Origin: Erinaceus europaeus
Taxonomy: Eukaryota > Chordata > Mammalia > Eulipotyphla > Erinaceidae
DNA: 64,000 nt
Direction of reading: 5' to 3'
Assembly: GCF_950295315.1 (NCBI RefSeq)
Contig: NC_080164.1
Coordinates: 109,574,447-109,638,446, forward strand
Part shown: piece by piece, positions 42,225 through 53,640 of the stretch
Numbering within the stretch: position 1 is the stretch's first letter
Layout: every line of letters begins with the position of its first letter
Notes under the pieces: generated by a model
Database searches by the model: none
The model's input: the letters and a program-made list of their open reading frames with translations, nothing else
Told to the model about the DNA's origin: nothing
Made by a program: the position numbers and the translations under genes

Positions 42225-42560
42225 CTTCTTTTACCTTCTCTTTCATTTTTCCCTTTCCCCTTTTATTTCCCTCTCCTTTCCCTTTCCCCACTCTCCCCCT
42301 TCCCTTCCCTACCACTTCCCCTCCCTATCCAGCCCTCCTCCCTTCCCCTCCCTACCCAGCCCTCCTTCCCTTCCCCCTCCCTCTGCCCCTCCCTTCTCCT
42401 CTCCTCTCCTCTCCTCTCCTCTCCTCTCCTCTCCTCTCCTCTCCTCTCCTCTCCTCTCCTCTCCTCTCCTCTCCTCTCCTCTCCTCTCCTCTCCTCTCCT
42501 CTCCTCCCCTCCCCTCCCCTCCCCTCCCTTCCCCTCCTCTCTTCTCCACTCTTTCCTTCT
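42225..42560. repeat. Pyrimidine tract with (CTCCT)n core
   Basis: CT/CCT-rich for ~335 bp; perfect CTCCT/TCTCC pentamers from about 42394 to 42503, then CCCCT units. The 164-188-codon frames across it are translated repeat. Confidence 0.97.
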
Positions 42561-42561
42561 C

Positions 42562-42846
42562 TTCTGAAGCTGCTGCTTCCCAGTGTTCTATTATTTACAG
42601 CTTTTACTTATTTTTCATTTTTCTTTTTCAGATACATCTACATTCCAAGCTATCCACTGTGTTAGCGCAGTTTCCTACTTTTCATTGTGCTGAGCGGGGG
42701 ATGGGCAGAGGAAGTTAGGGAACCGATGAGAATGTCAGTCCTAGCAAATGTTTCAGTAAGAACTTCCAGGGATTTCATTCTCCTCTTGGTAACAGTGGTG
42801 ACCTTTTTGCCACATCAAAAAGTTTGGTTTGGTTTGGTTTAGCTGA
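42562..42846. other. Spacer
   Basis: Single-copy; (GGTTT)n at 42822-42840. No gene. Confidence 0.4.
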
Positions 42847-42847
42847 T

Positions 42848-43058
42848 TTTTTTTTTTTTTGTCACCAGCATGTTGTCACTGGGGCCCACTGTCTGCATGA
42901 CTCCATGAGCATTTCTTGGCAGCCATTTTTTGTTTCTTCTCATTTTACTTTACTTTTTTTTTTCTTTTGATAGAGAGTGAAAGAGAGAGACACTGATAAA
43001 GTGAGACACCTGTAGGACTGACCTGTTTATCGTTAAGCTTCCTCCTGCAGTATGGACT
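42848..43058 (-). mobile_element. ERI-type SINE, long form, head lost
   Basis: T13 tail, long 3' block, GACACCTGTAGGACTGACC, CTTCCTCCTGCAGTATGG. The 5' tRNA-like half is replaced by the next SINE. Confidence 0.75.
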
Positions 43059-43200
43059 GGTGGTGCAGGAGGTCATATTATTGTTAGAGAACCAGACTTG
43101 TAACCATAAGGTCCCAAGTTCAATCCCCAGCATGGCAATGTCATAATGAAGCTCAAATTTGCTTTCTCTCACTTTCATAAATCAACAAATAAAACCTGTC
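43058..43200 (+). mobile_element. Type C/D SINE
   Basis: GTGCAGGAGGTCATATTATTG, AACCATAAGGTCCCAAG, B box GTTCAATCCC, CT run, AATCAACAAATAAAAC. Confidence 0.75.
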
Positions 43201-43424
43201 CAAATAAAGAATTGCATAAACTGATTCTCATTCAGCTCTAACAACAGTGCAAGTGAGTACTCCAGAAGTGGTGGTAGCCTGTTTGTGTGGACTATATTAT
43301 TATATAAAGTATATTATTGATTAAACAGACATCAGGAGATCTCTGCATTCCCCTCTAGTTTTAGGTAACTAGGCACCTTCTCCTATTTCCAAAAATAATT
43401 TCTACTACAAATTTTTGATTCATA

Positions 43425-43568
43425 ATTTAACAATGATTAACAAGATGTATGGATAATATGGGTATAATTTCACACAGTTCCCACCACCAAAGTTCTGTGT
43501 CTCATCATCTCCATTGTAAGCTTCCACATACTTTATCTCTCTGGGAGTATGGACCAAAATTCTACTCC
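43425..43568 (-). mobile_element. Family R copy 10, 3'-end only
   Basis: AACAATGATTAACAAGATG, CCCACCACCAAAGTTCTGTG and CTCTGGGAGTATGGACC, the terminal ~140 bp in reverse, ATTAAATCACTA subfamily. Confidence 0.7.
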
Positions 43569-43737
43569 TATTTTTGATACATTAATTCAACCTGCTCATT
43601 TCATATCCTGTTCTTCCAGGTCGCTTCCTCTGAACATTCTAGCTTGCCTACTCCCCACTTATCTACCAAATATACAGGCAAATAAATTATGCTAAACATA
43701 TGTATTATGCAATCCCACACAAGGAAATATATTTATA

Positions 43738-43925
43738 ATTATTTATTATCTTTACTTATTTATTGGATTTAGACAGCCAGAAATTGAGAGGAAGGGGGAG
43801 ATAGAGATAGAGAGTGGCACCACTTGTGAAGCTTTCCCCCTGCAGGTGGGGACCAGGGGCTTGAACCTGAGTCCTTATACACTGTAACATGTGTGTTCAA
43901 CCATGTGCACCACCACCCAGTCCCC
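43738..43925 (-). mobile_element. ERI-type SINE B
   Basis: TTATCTTTACTTATTTATTGG, CACTTGTGAAGCTTTCCCCC, CTTGAACCTGAGTCC, CACCACCCAGTCCCC. Lacks the CACCTGCAGCC stretch by a ~20-bp deletion. Confidence 0.87.
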
Positions 43926-44109
43926 CAAATTTCCAAGACTCTTCACAGCTACTACTCTGTCTATATTCTCTCTTAAATTGTAAATTGCTTATGTGTGGGT
44001 GTATGTGTATGACAGAGAGAGAGAGAGAGTAGTGACAGGGGAATTATATACCCTTTAAGAAGAAAACTTAATGCAATAGCTTTCTACATTTCAGTGTTCA
44101 CATAGAATC

Positions 44110-44173
44110 TGGCAAGCGAAAACCTGGAAGCAGCCCAGGGGTCCAACAACAGATAAGTGGCTGAGTAAGTTGT

Positions 44174-44220
<47 letters not shown>

Positions 44221-44612
44221 ACACACAATAGAATACAATACAATTCAGCTATTAAAAATGGTGAATTCACCTTCTTTACCCCATCTTATATAGAGCTTGA
44301 GGAAATCATGTTAAGTGAGATAAGTCAGAAGCAAAAGGATGAATATGGGATGATCTTACTCATAGACAGAAGTTGAAAAACAAGATGAGAAGGGAAAATT
44401 CTAGGCAGAAATTGAACTGGAGTTGGTGTATTGCACCAAAGTTAAAGACTTTGGGGTGGGGAGAGGGTTCAGGTCCTGTAACATGATGGCTGAGGAGGAC
44501 CTAGTGGGGATTGTATTGTTATGTGGAAATGTTATGCATGTACAAACTATCATATTTTACTGTCCACTGTAAACCATTAATCCCCCAATAAAGAAATTAA
44601 AAAAAAAACTCA
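44110..44612 (+). mobile_element. L1 3' end, 5'-truncated
   Basis: AAACCTGGAAGCAGCCCAGG, GATAAGTGGCTGAGTAAG, an expanded TA run, GGATGATCTTACTCATAG, TTGGTGTATTGCACCAAAG, CCCCCAATAAAGAAATT and A9. ORF2-proximal end to tail, about 500 bp. Confidence 0.9.
44175..44216. repeat. (TA)n grown from L1 sequence
   Basis: About 20 TA units exactly where other L1 copies read GTGGTATATATACACAATGG. Confidence 0.95.
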
Positions 44613-44619
44613 CAAGCAT

Positions 44620-45065
44620 ATGCCTGATATTAGAACTCACCTCCTTTGATACACTGCCATGGCCATGTTATATAGTTGAAGGCCTTAGGGTTTAGGAGCA
44701 AAGCAGAACTAAGTTTTAACAATAGCTTCTCTGTTGCATGTTGAGCCTCATGACATTTAATCTATGGTTCACTGTAATGACTAAATTCACAAATAAACTC
44801 CTAGGTAAGGTCTTTGTTTTACCTTATCATGAATCATACTTCTTGGGTCCTTCTCCAAGAAATTAACCTGTATAAATCTATTTGATGTTCATTACTATCT
44901 TAAAAGTAGGTTGCTACTTTCCTTTATTATTAGTGTGGAATAGTTTCATAAAAGTGTAAGGTACTTAAATAAAACTGTATCTAGTAGTCAAGGGTTTGTG
45001 CCTGAGCCATCTGGTGCCAATGTTTGGGCTGTTTTGTAGCTCTTCTATTGTGCTCTCAGTTGTCT
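44620..45065. other. Single-copy spacer
   Basis: Nothing recognised. Confidence 0.4.
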
Positions 45066-45081
45066 CCTCTGTTTCCTTATT

Positions 45082-45437
45082 ATTATTATTTTTTTTCCTC
45101 CAGGGTTATTGCTGGGCTCAGTGCCTGCACCATGAATCCACCGCTCCTGGAGGCCTTTTTCCCCCCTTTTTGTTGCCCTAGTTGTTGCCGCCTCGTTGCG
45201 GTTATTATTGCCATTGTTGACGTTGCTTTGTTGTTGGATAGGACAGAGAGAAATGGAGAGAGGAGGGGAAGACAGAGAGAGGGGGGGAGAGAAAGATAGA
45301 CACCTGCAGACCTGCTTCACCGCCTGTGAAGCGACTCCCCTGCAGGTGGGGAGCCGGGGGCTAGAACTGGGATCCTTACGCCGGTCCCTGCACATTGAGC
45401 CACGTGCGCTTAACCCACTGAGCCACCACCCGACCCC
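45082..45437 (-). mobile_element. ERI-type SINE, long form, full length with TSD
   Basis: Well-preserved, CpG-rich copy: CTCCAGGGTTATTGCTGGGC, TTGTTGCCCTAGTTGTTGCC, CACCTGCAGACCTGCTTCAC, CCTGTGAAGCGACTCCCCTG and head CTTAACCCACTGAGCCACCA. Flanked by CTGTTTCCTTATT (45069-45081 and 45438-45450). Retained CpGs suggest a young insertion. Confidence 0.94.
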
Positions 45438-45450
45438 CTGTTTCCTTATT

Positions 45451-46085
45451 TTTACCTCTGGATGTACTCACCTACCTAGAGAGCTATCCAGCTGTGGGTC
45501 TTAAGTATCTTTTAGGCTTCTGATGACTTTGAGAATCTGGAGCAAAAGCTTAAAGTCCTCTTTTCAGAACAAGTCACCCATAAACCTGCAATCATCACTC
45601 TGTGCACATTCAATGGAATTGATTTATCTAGTAAACCCACTCTGTTAAACACCTGACAATCAGTACTTAACTTAAATCCTGTTGGTATTATATTCCAAGC
45701 ATATCTTAAGGTATTTCCATCTCTCCATTTCCTCCATTATTTCTTAGAAATAGTCACTCATCCTCTTTTATAGATTGAGTAAAATGAGTGTAGGGTTTTT
45801 ATTAGTAGTTTTGGAGATAGGCAGGTGTGAAACAGACACCTAGATCCTTTATTTAATTAGTTACCTGTTTCTGTGTCAACAGAGAGCTAACCAGTCCTCT
45901 GAATCTGTCAGTCAATCATACCTCCTATTTATAGCAAAACAAGTTAGGATAATGATGGTGACAGTATTTATTTATAGTATTTATTTATACATTTATACAT
46001 GTGTATATATGAAAGCTTACATATAAATGTTTGTGTGCAAATGTTCACAGTAAAGACTGATATGTTAGTCTTAGTATTTTTAAAA
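45451..46085. other. Single-copy spacer
   Basis: No repeat or gene recognised beyond short TATTTATT runs at the right end. Confidence 0.4.
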
Positions 46086-46087
46086 TA

Positions 46088-46308
46088 ATTTTATTATTTA
46101 TTTTTATTATCTTTATGTACTCACTGGATAAATACAGCCAGAAATTGCAGAAATTGAGAGGGAAGGGGGAGATAGACAGAGAGACACCTGCTGCTTTGCT
46201 TCACCACTCGCAAAGCTTCCTCTCTGCAGATGTAGACCAGGGGCTTGAACCTGGGACCTTGCACATTGTAACATCTTTGCTCAACCAGGTGCACCACCAC
46301 CTGGCTGA
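46088..46308 (-). mobile_element. ERI-type SINE B
   Basis: TTATTATCTTTATGTACTCAC, CACTCGCAAAGCTTCCTC, CTTGAACCTGGGACC, GGTGCACCACCACCTGGC. Contains a 13-bp local duplication of the GCAGAAATTGAGAG type. Confidence 0.87.
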
Positions 46309-46309
46309 G

Positions 46310-46622
46310 GTATTAGTAAATTAAAGATATGCTAGCTAAACTTTTTAAAAATTATTTATACTGGTTGACTGTTTCTCAAATCCATGTGCCTACAAATTGT
46401 TTCCCAATGTAAGTTCACTAATACTGGCCACCACACAGACAATTCCCCCTAGTAAATAGTCCAGCAAATATGCTATATTGTCCACAGGAGTAAGCTTTAT
46501 ACAACATAAAATTTCCACATGACAGTTCTGGGGGAAACTCTGTGAATAATTGTGCTATCCAGATTAGTAAATGTTAGTCTAGTTTAATAAAGACCTAATC
46601 TCTGCCTCAGCAAAAGCTTTAA
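46310..46622. other. Spacer
   Basis: Single-copy sequence with no recognisable repeat. Confidence 0.35.
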
Positions 46623-46624
46623 AA

Positions 46625-47065
46625 CCCAGGTGTCCAACAACAGACAAGTGGCTGAGTAATTTGTGGTCTATAAACACAATGGAATACAACTCAGCTATTA
46701 AAAATTATGATTTCACCTTCTTGACCTCATCTTGGATGGAGCTGATGGAATCATGTTAAGTGGGATACATCAGAAAGAGAAGAATGAATATGGGATGATC
46801 TCACTCATGGGCAGAAGTTGAGAAATAAGAACAGAATGGAAAACACAAAGAAGAACTTAGACTGGTTTTAGTGAATTGCACCAGAGTAAAGAACTTTGGG
46901 ACTGGGGGAGAGGGGTAGTATTCAGATCCTGGAACATGGAGGACCTAGGTGGTGTTTAGAGTTTCTGTGGAAAACTGAGAAATGTTACACATGTACCAAC
47001 TGCTGTATTTTACTTTAAACTATAAACCATTAATCCCCCAATAAAGAAAAATAAATAAATAAAAA
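46625..47065 (+). mobile_element. L1 3' end, 5'-truncated
   Basis: CCCAGGTGTCCAACAACAG, CACAATGGAATACAACTCAGC, GGGATGATCTCACTCATGG, ATTGCACCAGAGTAAAG, CCCCCAATAAAG, then (AAAT)n. Confidence 0.9.
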
Positions 47066-47282
47066 TGTTAGCACAAAGTGTTTGTTTTATTCTTTCAGAT
47101 ATCTGGTATATTTTTATTGTTGTTGCTGCTGCTGCTGCTATTGTACATTTTACTCTTAAAATGTCCACTTACCTCTCACTTCTAGCAACCATATTTCAAT
47201 ATGCTTTTCAAGTGATATTTGAGCAGGATTCAGGTATCTTCCTTCTTTCTAACATGGGTGACACTATTTCATCTATCTTTTT

Positions 47283-47572
47283 TTTCCTTTTTTTTTTTTT
47301 AGTATTTATTTTTCCCTTTTGTTACCCTTGTTGTTTTATTGTTATAGTTATTATTGTTGTTGTTATTGATGTCATTGTTGTTGGATAAGACAGAGAGAAA
47401 TGGAGAGAGAAGGGGAAGACAGAGAGGGGAGAGAAAGATAGACACCTGCAGACCTGCTTCATTACCTGTGAAGCGACTCCCCTGCAAGTGGTGAGCCAGG
47501 GCCTGAACCGGGATCCTTAGGCAGGTCCTTGCACTTTACACCACGTGCACTTAACCCACTCCCGACTCCCTA
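47283..47572 (-). mobile_element. ERI-type SINE A
   Basis: CCCTTTTGTTACCCTTGTTG, TTATTATTGTTGTTGTTATTG, CACCTGCAGACCTGCTTCAT, CTGAACCGGGATCC, head CTTAACCCACTCCCGACTCC. Confidence 0.92.
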
Positions 47573-47574
47573 CC

Positions 47575-48355
47575 TATTTTTCTATTATAGTATACAGTGC
47601 TTCATAAAGATCTTGGACTCATTGTTGCCACAGAATTTGATCTTAGGTAAGGCTATCCCAGTCTATGTCAATATTTTCTCATCTTTAGTCCCTTACTATT
47701 CTTTTACACCCCATGAGTTCCAAAACTTGCTTTCTAAAATGGTGGCTCATAACTGGCCCTCTAATGATGCATGGTTATCAAAATCATATGGTATATGTCT
47801 TCTGCTTTTAGGAGATGAGAGAGCTAAGTTATGAATAAGAATGACTGAGAAGTAATCACAGTATATAGTGATGCTTTTGAAGGAATACAAAACTTTACCA
47901 GATATGTAGTATATCACAGCTATCAGACTCTTGCAAAGTATAGACTCTTATTAGCACTGAATGAAGTACATAATAAAAATCATTGACTTCAGTAAGCTAA
48001 AACCACTAACACTGAAACAGAGTCCTTAGCATGTGTGTTTCCATGTGTGTGCATTCATATGTGGGAATACACACACACACACAGGCACATCTCACCACAT
48101 GGCAATTTAAAGTCCTTACAATTTAACACTTGCTGAAAATGTCAAATATAATATAGCAACATATGGACAATGTATACTGATCTATTTTAAATCCTTTAAC
48201 TCCACTGAGAAGTTCAGCCAGTGTAATATTAACTAATTATGTAGACATCCTTTGTTTACATGGCATTAACATATGGTGCCCATAAACATAAATTTACCCA
48301 CAACAAATACAGATTTTTTTTTTTTTAAGTCTCAATGGACAGAAGAAGGTTCTCA
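47575..48355. other. Single-copy spacer
   Basis: A 101-codon open frame at 47529-47834 starts in the SINE head and resembles no known family. (CA)n at 48070-48081. No gene called. Confidence 0.4.
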
Positions 48356-48358
48356 AGT

Positions 48359-48552
48359 GGGGCCAGGAGGTGGCATACCTGGTTCAACATACACACCACA
48401 GTGTGCAAGTACTCAGGTTCAAGCCCCTTGTCCCCACCTGCTGGGGGAATGTTTCACAAGTGGTGAAGCAGGACTGCAGGCATCTCTGTCTTCCTCACTA
48501 TCTCTTCCTTCATTTTATTTCTCTGTGTCTTTATCCAATAAAGAAATATTGT
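48359..48552 (+). mobile_element. ERI-type SINE B
   Basis: GGGGCCAGGAGGTGGCATAC head, B box GGTTCAAGCCCC, TTTCACAAGTGGTGAAGC, CT body, TATCCAATAAAG; its tail has become (GA)n to 48588. Confidence 0.9.
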
Positions 48553-48601
48553 TGAGAGAGAGAGAGAGAGAGAAAGAGAAAGAAAGAAATAGGGGCTACC
48601 A

Positions 48602-48828
48602 GGGGGGCAGGCTGTGGCATATCAGGTTAAGTGCACACATTACAACACACAAGAAAACAAGTTCAAGTTCCTGGTCCCCACCTGCAAAGGAAACTTTACA
48701 AGTGGTGAAGCAGGTCTACAGGTGTTTCTCTGTCTCTTTCCCTCTCTGGCTCCCCCTCCCCTCTCAATTTCTTTCTGTCTCTACCCAATAATAAATAAAA
48801 TAAATAAATCTTTAAAAAAATTAAAAAG
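48602..48828 (+). mobile_element. ERI-type SINE B
   Basis: GGCAGGCTGTGGCATATCAG head, AGTTCAAGTTCC, TTTACAAGTGGTGAAGC, CT body, ACCCAATAATAAATAAAA. Confidence 0.9.
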
Positions 48829-49130
48829 GGGAGTCGGGCGGTAGCACAGCGGGTTAAGCGCAGGTGGCGCTAAGCATAAGGACCAGTGTAAGGATCCTGG
48901 TTCGAGCCCCTGGCTCCCCACCTGCAGGGGAATCGCTTCACAAGCGGTGAAACAGGACTGCAGGTGTCTATCTTTCTCTCCCCTTCTTTGTCTTCCCCTC
49001 CTCTCTCCATTTCTCTCTGTCCTTTCCAACAACAACGAGATCAACAACAACTACAACAATAAAACAACAAGGGCAACAAAAGGGAATAAATAAATAAATA
49101 TTTAAAAAAAAACTTAATAAAAAAAATTAA
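48829..49130 (+). mobile_element. ERI-type SINE A, well preserved
   Basis: A box TAGCACAGCGGG (48842-48853) fits the Pol III A-box consensus exactly. B box GGTTCGAGCCC is at 48899-48909. Then CTTCACAAGCGGTGAAAC, CT body, ACAACAATAAAACAACAAGG and AAATAAATAAATA. Third SINE of a same-strand series. Confidence 0.94.
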
Positions 49131-49134
49131 AAAG

Positions 49135-49469
49135 AAGGCTCTAAAACCCTCCTCATGTACATTGGCACCATCTCTCAAGATCATCTGTCTATTTATGGGA
49201 TACTTTCTTATCACACCAACCTCCACAAACACTGTGAAGGGGAGATCTGATCTCAGAAGGCAAGAAGATGCGAGTCTCTAATCATTGCTGAAACTCATCT
49301 TTGCTGAAAGTCAAGGTAATTTATATTGTTTCTGTCACATAAACAGTAATGCCAATAATATTTCTGCCAGGCAAATAATTCTGTACTAAATTTCCTATTT
49401 GAATTTTAGCAAAGCTGTCAGGCTATTAAATGATAAAGGTTCTTTTGTGCTTAATGATAATTTAACACA

Positions 49470-49508
<39 letters not shown>

Positions 49509-50158
49509 AAGCATGTCAGTTTCAGTTATGACTTCCTCATCTCCATGAAAGTAGCTTTCATTTTTTCATAGTAAGAATATATTTGGGTAAACTTTTTTAA
49601 AAATCCAGCTATTGTAATGTATTTCTATCCTATTCTTACATCCTAGAAAAGCCAGCGCTTTCAGAAATTTCAAAGCATAGGGCTTTTCTTATCATGATGG
49701 TATTTTTTGCTCTTTCTAAGAGATATCTTTTTCTGCAAATACTCCAGCCAAACTTCACTTAGCAGTTAGTGCGATATAGACACAATTTCAAATTCAAGTC
49801 CTGGATGATACATGCCATGGATCTTAATGTGGCAATAGACTGAATCAATTACCCTAAGAATAAGTAAAAGAGTCGTGGTTTCTCAGATAGTTAAAGACCT
49901 GCTCAACTTCTGTATGAATAATCAAAATATAACCAAGAGAGAGGTGACAGCATGAGGATAGTGCTAAGCAGCGTGTTTGTATGTCTTATAGTCCTGAGCA
50001 TGTGAATTCATGGCTTCTACTACACATAAAATTATGCCTTTTCAATTTTGAAAAAAAAAAAGAGGAAAGGGAAGTCAGTACAAAAAGTAATTGCATATAA
50101 GTGGTATCCCAATTGGTCTACTTCCTATAAAAAATAAAGCACAAAATTAAAGTAAAGA
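49135..50158. other. Single-copy DNA, possible conserved non-coding element
   Basis: About 1 kb without SINE or LINE sequence, with (GA)n at 49473-49503. The stretch 49310-49470 has TAAT-rich, non-repetitive composition. Confidence 0.4.
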
Positions 50159-50169
50159 GTAAAGCTTCA

Positions 50170-50493
50170 GGGGACTGGATGGTGGTGTACCCAGTTAAGT
50201 GCACATAGTATGAAGCTCAAGGACCGGAGAAAGAATCTTGGTTAAAGCCACCCTCCCCACTGTGTGTAGAGGGAAGGACACTTAACAAGAAGTGAAGTGG
50301 CTCTACAAGTGTCTCTCTCCCTCTCTATTTACCCCTTTTTACTCTATATCTTTCTATCCTACCCAGTAAAATGGTAAAATGGCTGTCAGGAGCAGTGGGT
50401 TTATAGTGCCAGAACCCAGTCCCAGTGACAACCCTGGAGGCAAAATAAATAAATAAGTAAATAAATAAGTAAGTAAATAAATAAATAAATAAA
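50170..50493 (+). mobile_element. ERI-type SINE, long form, with TSD
   Basis: GATGGTGGTGTACCCAGTTAA head, diverged B box, GGAGCAGTGGGTTTATAGTG...CCCTGGAGGC, then (AAAT)n. Flanked by TAAAGCTTCA at 50160-50169 and 50494-50503. Confidence 0.9.
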
Positions 50494-50504
50494 TAAAGCT
50501 TCAC

Positions 50505-50900
50505 TAGGGAAAATGGCATCTCAGTAGATTCTATGTCAAATACATTTACACATGCAAGAATTTTCTGTTTGTGAGATAACTCAACCTGAAGGCATTTCAG
50601 AGTTGTTGAAGTTTCCATGTGACTATTCCAGTGCCTGTGGCTCACATATATTTTCAGGGGGGAAGGCTACTTTAATATCAATCAAGATTCATAAAAGACA
50701 TCAATTTATGCACTAAAGCTCAAGTTAAGAGATCTCACTTGGACCAAGATGTCAAAGCCAATGATACTGCAGAAGTGATCTTTAGAGATAGAGAGTAGCA
50801 TGTGTCTGTCACAGTAAGTACTGAGGGCAAGTACAAGATGGCAGAACTATTTCTCATCAAGAGGGAGTTAAGATGGAGTGAATCAGGTAGCATTAATAAG
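50505..50900. other. Single-copy spacer
   Basis: Nothing recognised. Confidence 0.4.
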
Positions 50901-50907
50901 GGGTCAA

Positions 50908-51103
50908 ACTGGGTGGGGAAGATAGCATAATGGTTATGCAAACAGACTCTCATGCCTGAGGCTCCAAAGTCCCAGGTTCAATCTCCCACACCACCATAAA
51001 CCAGAACTGAGCAGTGCTCTGGTGTTTCTCTCTGTGTCTCTCTCTGTCTGCATCCAAATAAAATAAGTAAAATACTAAAAAAAAAAAAAAAAAAAAAAAA
51101 AAG
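50908..51103 (+). mobile_element. Type C SINE, well preserved
   Basis: TAGCATAATGG A box (50923-50933), B box GGTTCAATCTC (50975-50985), CCACCATAAACCAGAACTGAG, CT body, A24 tail. Short duplication GTCAAAC on both sides. Confidence 0.92.
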
Positions 51104-51104
51104 A

Positions 51105-51735
51105 GTCAAACCAATGTGAACCATGTAACAGCAAGAATGGACAAGCTAAGGTGGATAATAGTCAGCTGATGTAAAACTCACTCTAGAGACCAAGCAGTTA
51201 GTGGTCCCTACTCATCATCATCAGACTTGAACCCATGAATCACAAGTAACCAAGTTAAACATATTTGAAATGATCACCACGACCAAGAAAAAGGAAGGAC
51301 TAGGAAGGAGAAAACACATAAAAACCCAAGGGTTTCCAGACCTCTGTGCAGTCTCCCCTGGTCTGCCCAGTCCTGCTCCTTCATAGGTATCATATTCATT
51401 GTTGCTCTTAACTTCCCCTTTTTCTTCCTGTTCCTGTCTGATAAGCATTTTACAGACAGAGTTTAAATCCTGAAATCCTTTTCCAAGACCTAAAGAAGAA
51501 CTGAGTTGGCCTTTTAGAGTCCTGCTTTAGGCAACATGTCTAGCTACACAAGCAGATCAGGTTAACTCGGTTGGTGGGGGGGGGGGGGGAGCACTTAACT
51601 ATCTCCCAATCCCAGGGTTACATTACTTGAAAAAAACCACCAACCATATTGGAGAAAAAGTACATTGATAGGATAAATAAAATGTATTAATGAAACTTTA
51701 GGTACCAAAGTTACCTATAAGTAACCATTTTGTAT
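51105..51735. other. Single-copy spacer
   Basis: Contains G14 at about 51575-51588. No gene. Confidence 0.4.
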
Positions 51736-51775
51736 GAGTGTGTGTGTGTGTGTGTGTGTATACACACACACCAGG
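51736..51775. repeat. (TG)n(CA)n dinucleotide tract
   Basis: GTGTGTGTGTGTGTGTGTAT followed by ACACACACA. Confidence 0.9.
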
Positions 51776-51896
51776 GTAGATAGCATAATGGTTATGTAAA
51801 GAGTCTCTCATGCCTGAGGCTCCAAAGTCCCCAGTTCATTTCCCTGTACTATTGTAAGCAAGAGCAGAACTGTGCTCTGGAAGTGGGGGGGGGGGG
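51776..51896 (+). mobile_element. Type C SINE
   Basis: TAGATAGCATAATGGTTATG head, AGGCTCCAAAGTCCCCAGTTC, GTAAGCAAGAGCAGAACTGTG, then a G12 run instead of the CT body. Confidence 0.85.
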
Positions 51897-51928
51897 GTTA
51901 GATAGATAGATAGATAGATAGATAGATA
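51897..51928. repeat. (GATA)n microsatellite
   Basis: About seven GATA units next to poly-G; a G11 run follows at 51949. Confidence 0.93.
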
Positions 51929-51959
51929 TACTACTTTTATAACCAAAGGGGGGGGGGGA

Positions 51960-52450
51960 ATCTAGACAAGCCTCATGTACACATTCTTTGTGTAAAGGTG
52001 TTGGAAGCAACCTGGACCATATGCTCATTTGACATATACTCCCTAATAACTAATGACAGTCATTTAAGATAACAATTAAAAAGAAAAAAAAAATCAGTCT
52101 CAACCAAATCAATAGAACCAGTGCCACCTCAACATGTTTCATTTCTGACTGTGTCCAGAGACACCAGTCCTGGGATGTCAACCCTCTTAGTTCCAATACT
52201 CTGGTGAGACCTTTCCTAACTCATCAGTCTATCTAGTTCCATTTCAAATGGCACACTTCCTAACAAAGCTACAGAACCTAGATCTAGACCAGGGCCCAAG
52301 GGATAGGACACATGTGCACATGTATTAATTCATAAGTTAGAGGGAACTATATACCTTAAAGTAAAAGTGTGCAATAATCCCCAGTGACTCAATAAGTGCA
52401 GCAAGCAAGTAGAAAGGCCTTAAAAAAAGACACTATAAAGTACTGAATCT
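51960..52450. other. Single-copy spacer
   Basis: Nothing recognised. Confidence 0.4.
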
Positions 52451-52454
52451 AATT

Positions 52455-53640
52455 GTTTCTACTTAGACCTAGATACCCTCCTCACTGACTCCCTATTTCA
52501 CTTCCTTCAATAACTCTAAGTCTAACTTTGTCAGATACAAAAACTGGATAAGGGCAAGAGGCCAGCACACTTTAATGATGGCCCTTTTGGTCACTAACAG
52601 GACACTCCATTTTTCAGGGCCCTAGTCAGTCAATCCTTGGATTCCCATATAGATATGGTGGGCCTAGCCCTCTAACAGATCTCTCTTTCTCTACCATCGC
52701 TGGTCATCTCCATCAAGAACTATATCATAAACCCTAATGTAGACCTCTACAAGGACCTTTCCCTCAATATAGAACAACAATGGTAGAAACTGCCACACTT
52801 AATGAAGGGAGGCTGGGTGAACACACTCTGACACTTGAGGAAGACTGGTCCTGAAATGAGTGGTCTAGAATGTTCCCAGCTGTGACTATGGAATGTGAGA
52901 TCAGACTGACAGGGATGTGGAGGTTACACAGGCTCCTGTGCTGAATATGAACAGAAATGGGTCCTAGGTCATCAATGGGGTTTATAGTTAATGTTATTTA
53001 TATACTTTTCCCATATTTGAGAACTACTCTCTGCCCTGATCCAATTTTCTAGTCCTATCCTCAGTTCTGACACCATCTTTCCAGACAATACTCCTAGCCC
53101 ACCTACATGTTAGTTATTGGGCTCAGGCAAAAATTAGTAAAGTCATGGGTCCCTTGAAATATATGAAAAAATAGGTTTCCTAGCTTCTTCCAACATGAAG
53201 GCCCCAAATCTCATCTGCTATATCATTCCTTTTAGGTTCCTGATTATTAACAACTGGTTCTGCTTTATATCTTAATGCTTTTCAGCCATAAAGTTGCAAA
53301 TGCTTCCATGACATCAACCTGACTTCCCTGGGCAGACAACTTCACCAATGTGTTCTGGAAGCCTACCTCTCCAGAGCCTTATCCCACTAGGGAAAAACAG
53401 ACTGAGGTATGGTTTGACCTGTCAATGCCCATGTCCAGCAGAGAAGCAATTACAGAAGCCAGAAATCCCACCTTCCCTTTAAATATCTTTGGTCCAGACT
53501 CCCAGAGGGATAAAGAATAGGGAAGCTTCCAATGGAGGAGGCGGGATATGGAACTCTGGTGGTGGGAATTATACAGAATTGTACCCCTTTTAGCCCACAG
53601 TCTTGTCAATCATTATTAAATCACTAATAAAAAATAAAAC
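52455..53640 (+). mobile_element. Family R copy 11, near full length
   Basis: About 1.18 kb from TCTACTTAGACCTAGATACC to ATTAAATCACTAATAAAAAA. It shows the full landmark order of the family and the ATTAAATCACTA-type terminus, without the extra block of copies 1 and 5. Confidence 0.78.

Noticed and set aside
42049..42718. Overlapping frames of 164-188 codons
   Set aside because: Produced by the stop-free pyrimidine tract (CTCCT)n; compositions are S/P/L repeats.
47529..47834. 101-codon open frame as a possible gene
   Set aside because: Begins in a SINE head, with no homology I can recognise and no neighbouring exons or promoter features.
48273..48791. 172-codon plus-strand open frame
   Set aside because: It runs across two adjacent SINEs; the residues are SINE translation (HLLGECFTSGEAGLQ-type), seen in many SINE copies.
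48842..48909. Functional tRNA gene suggested by good A and B boxes
   Set aside because: It is the tRNA-derived head of a SINE: no cloverleaf acceptor pairing, and it continues into the SINE body and tail.
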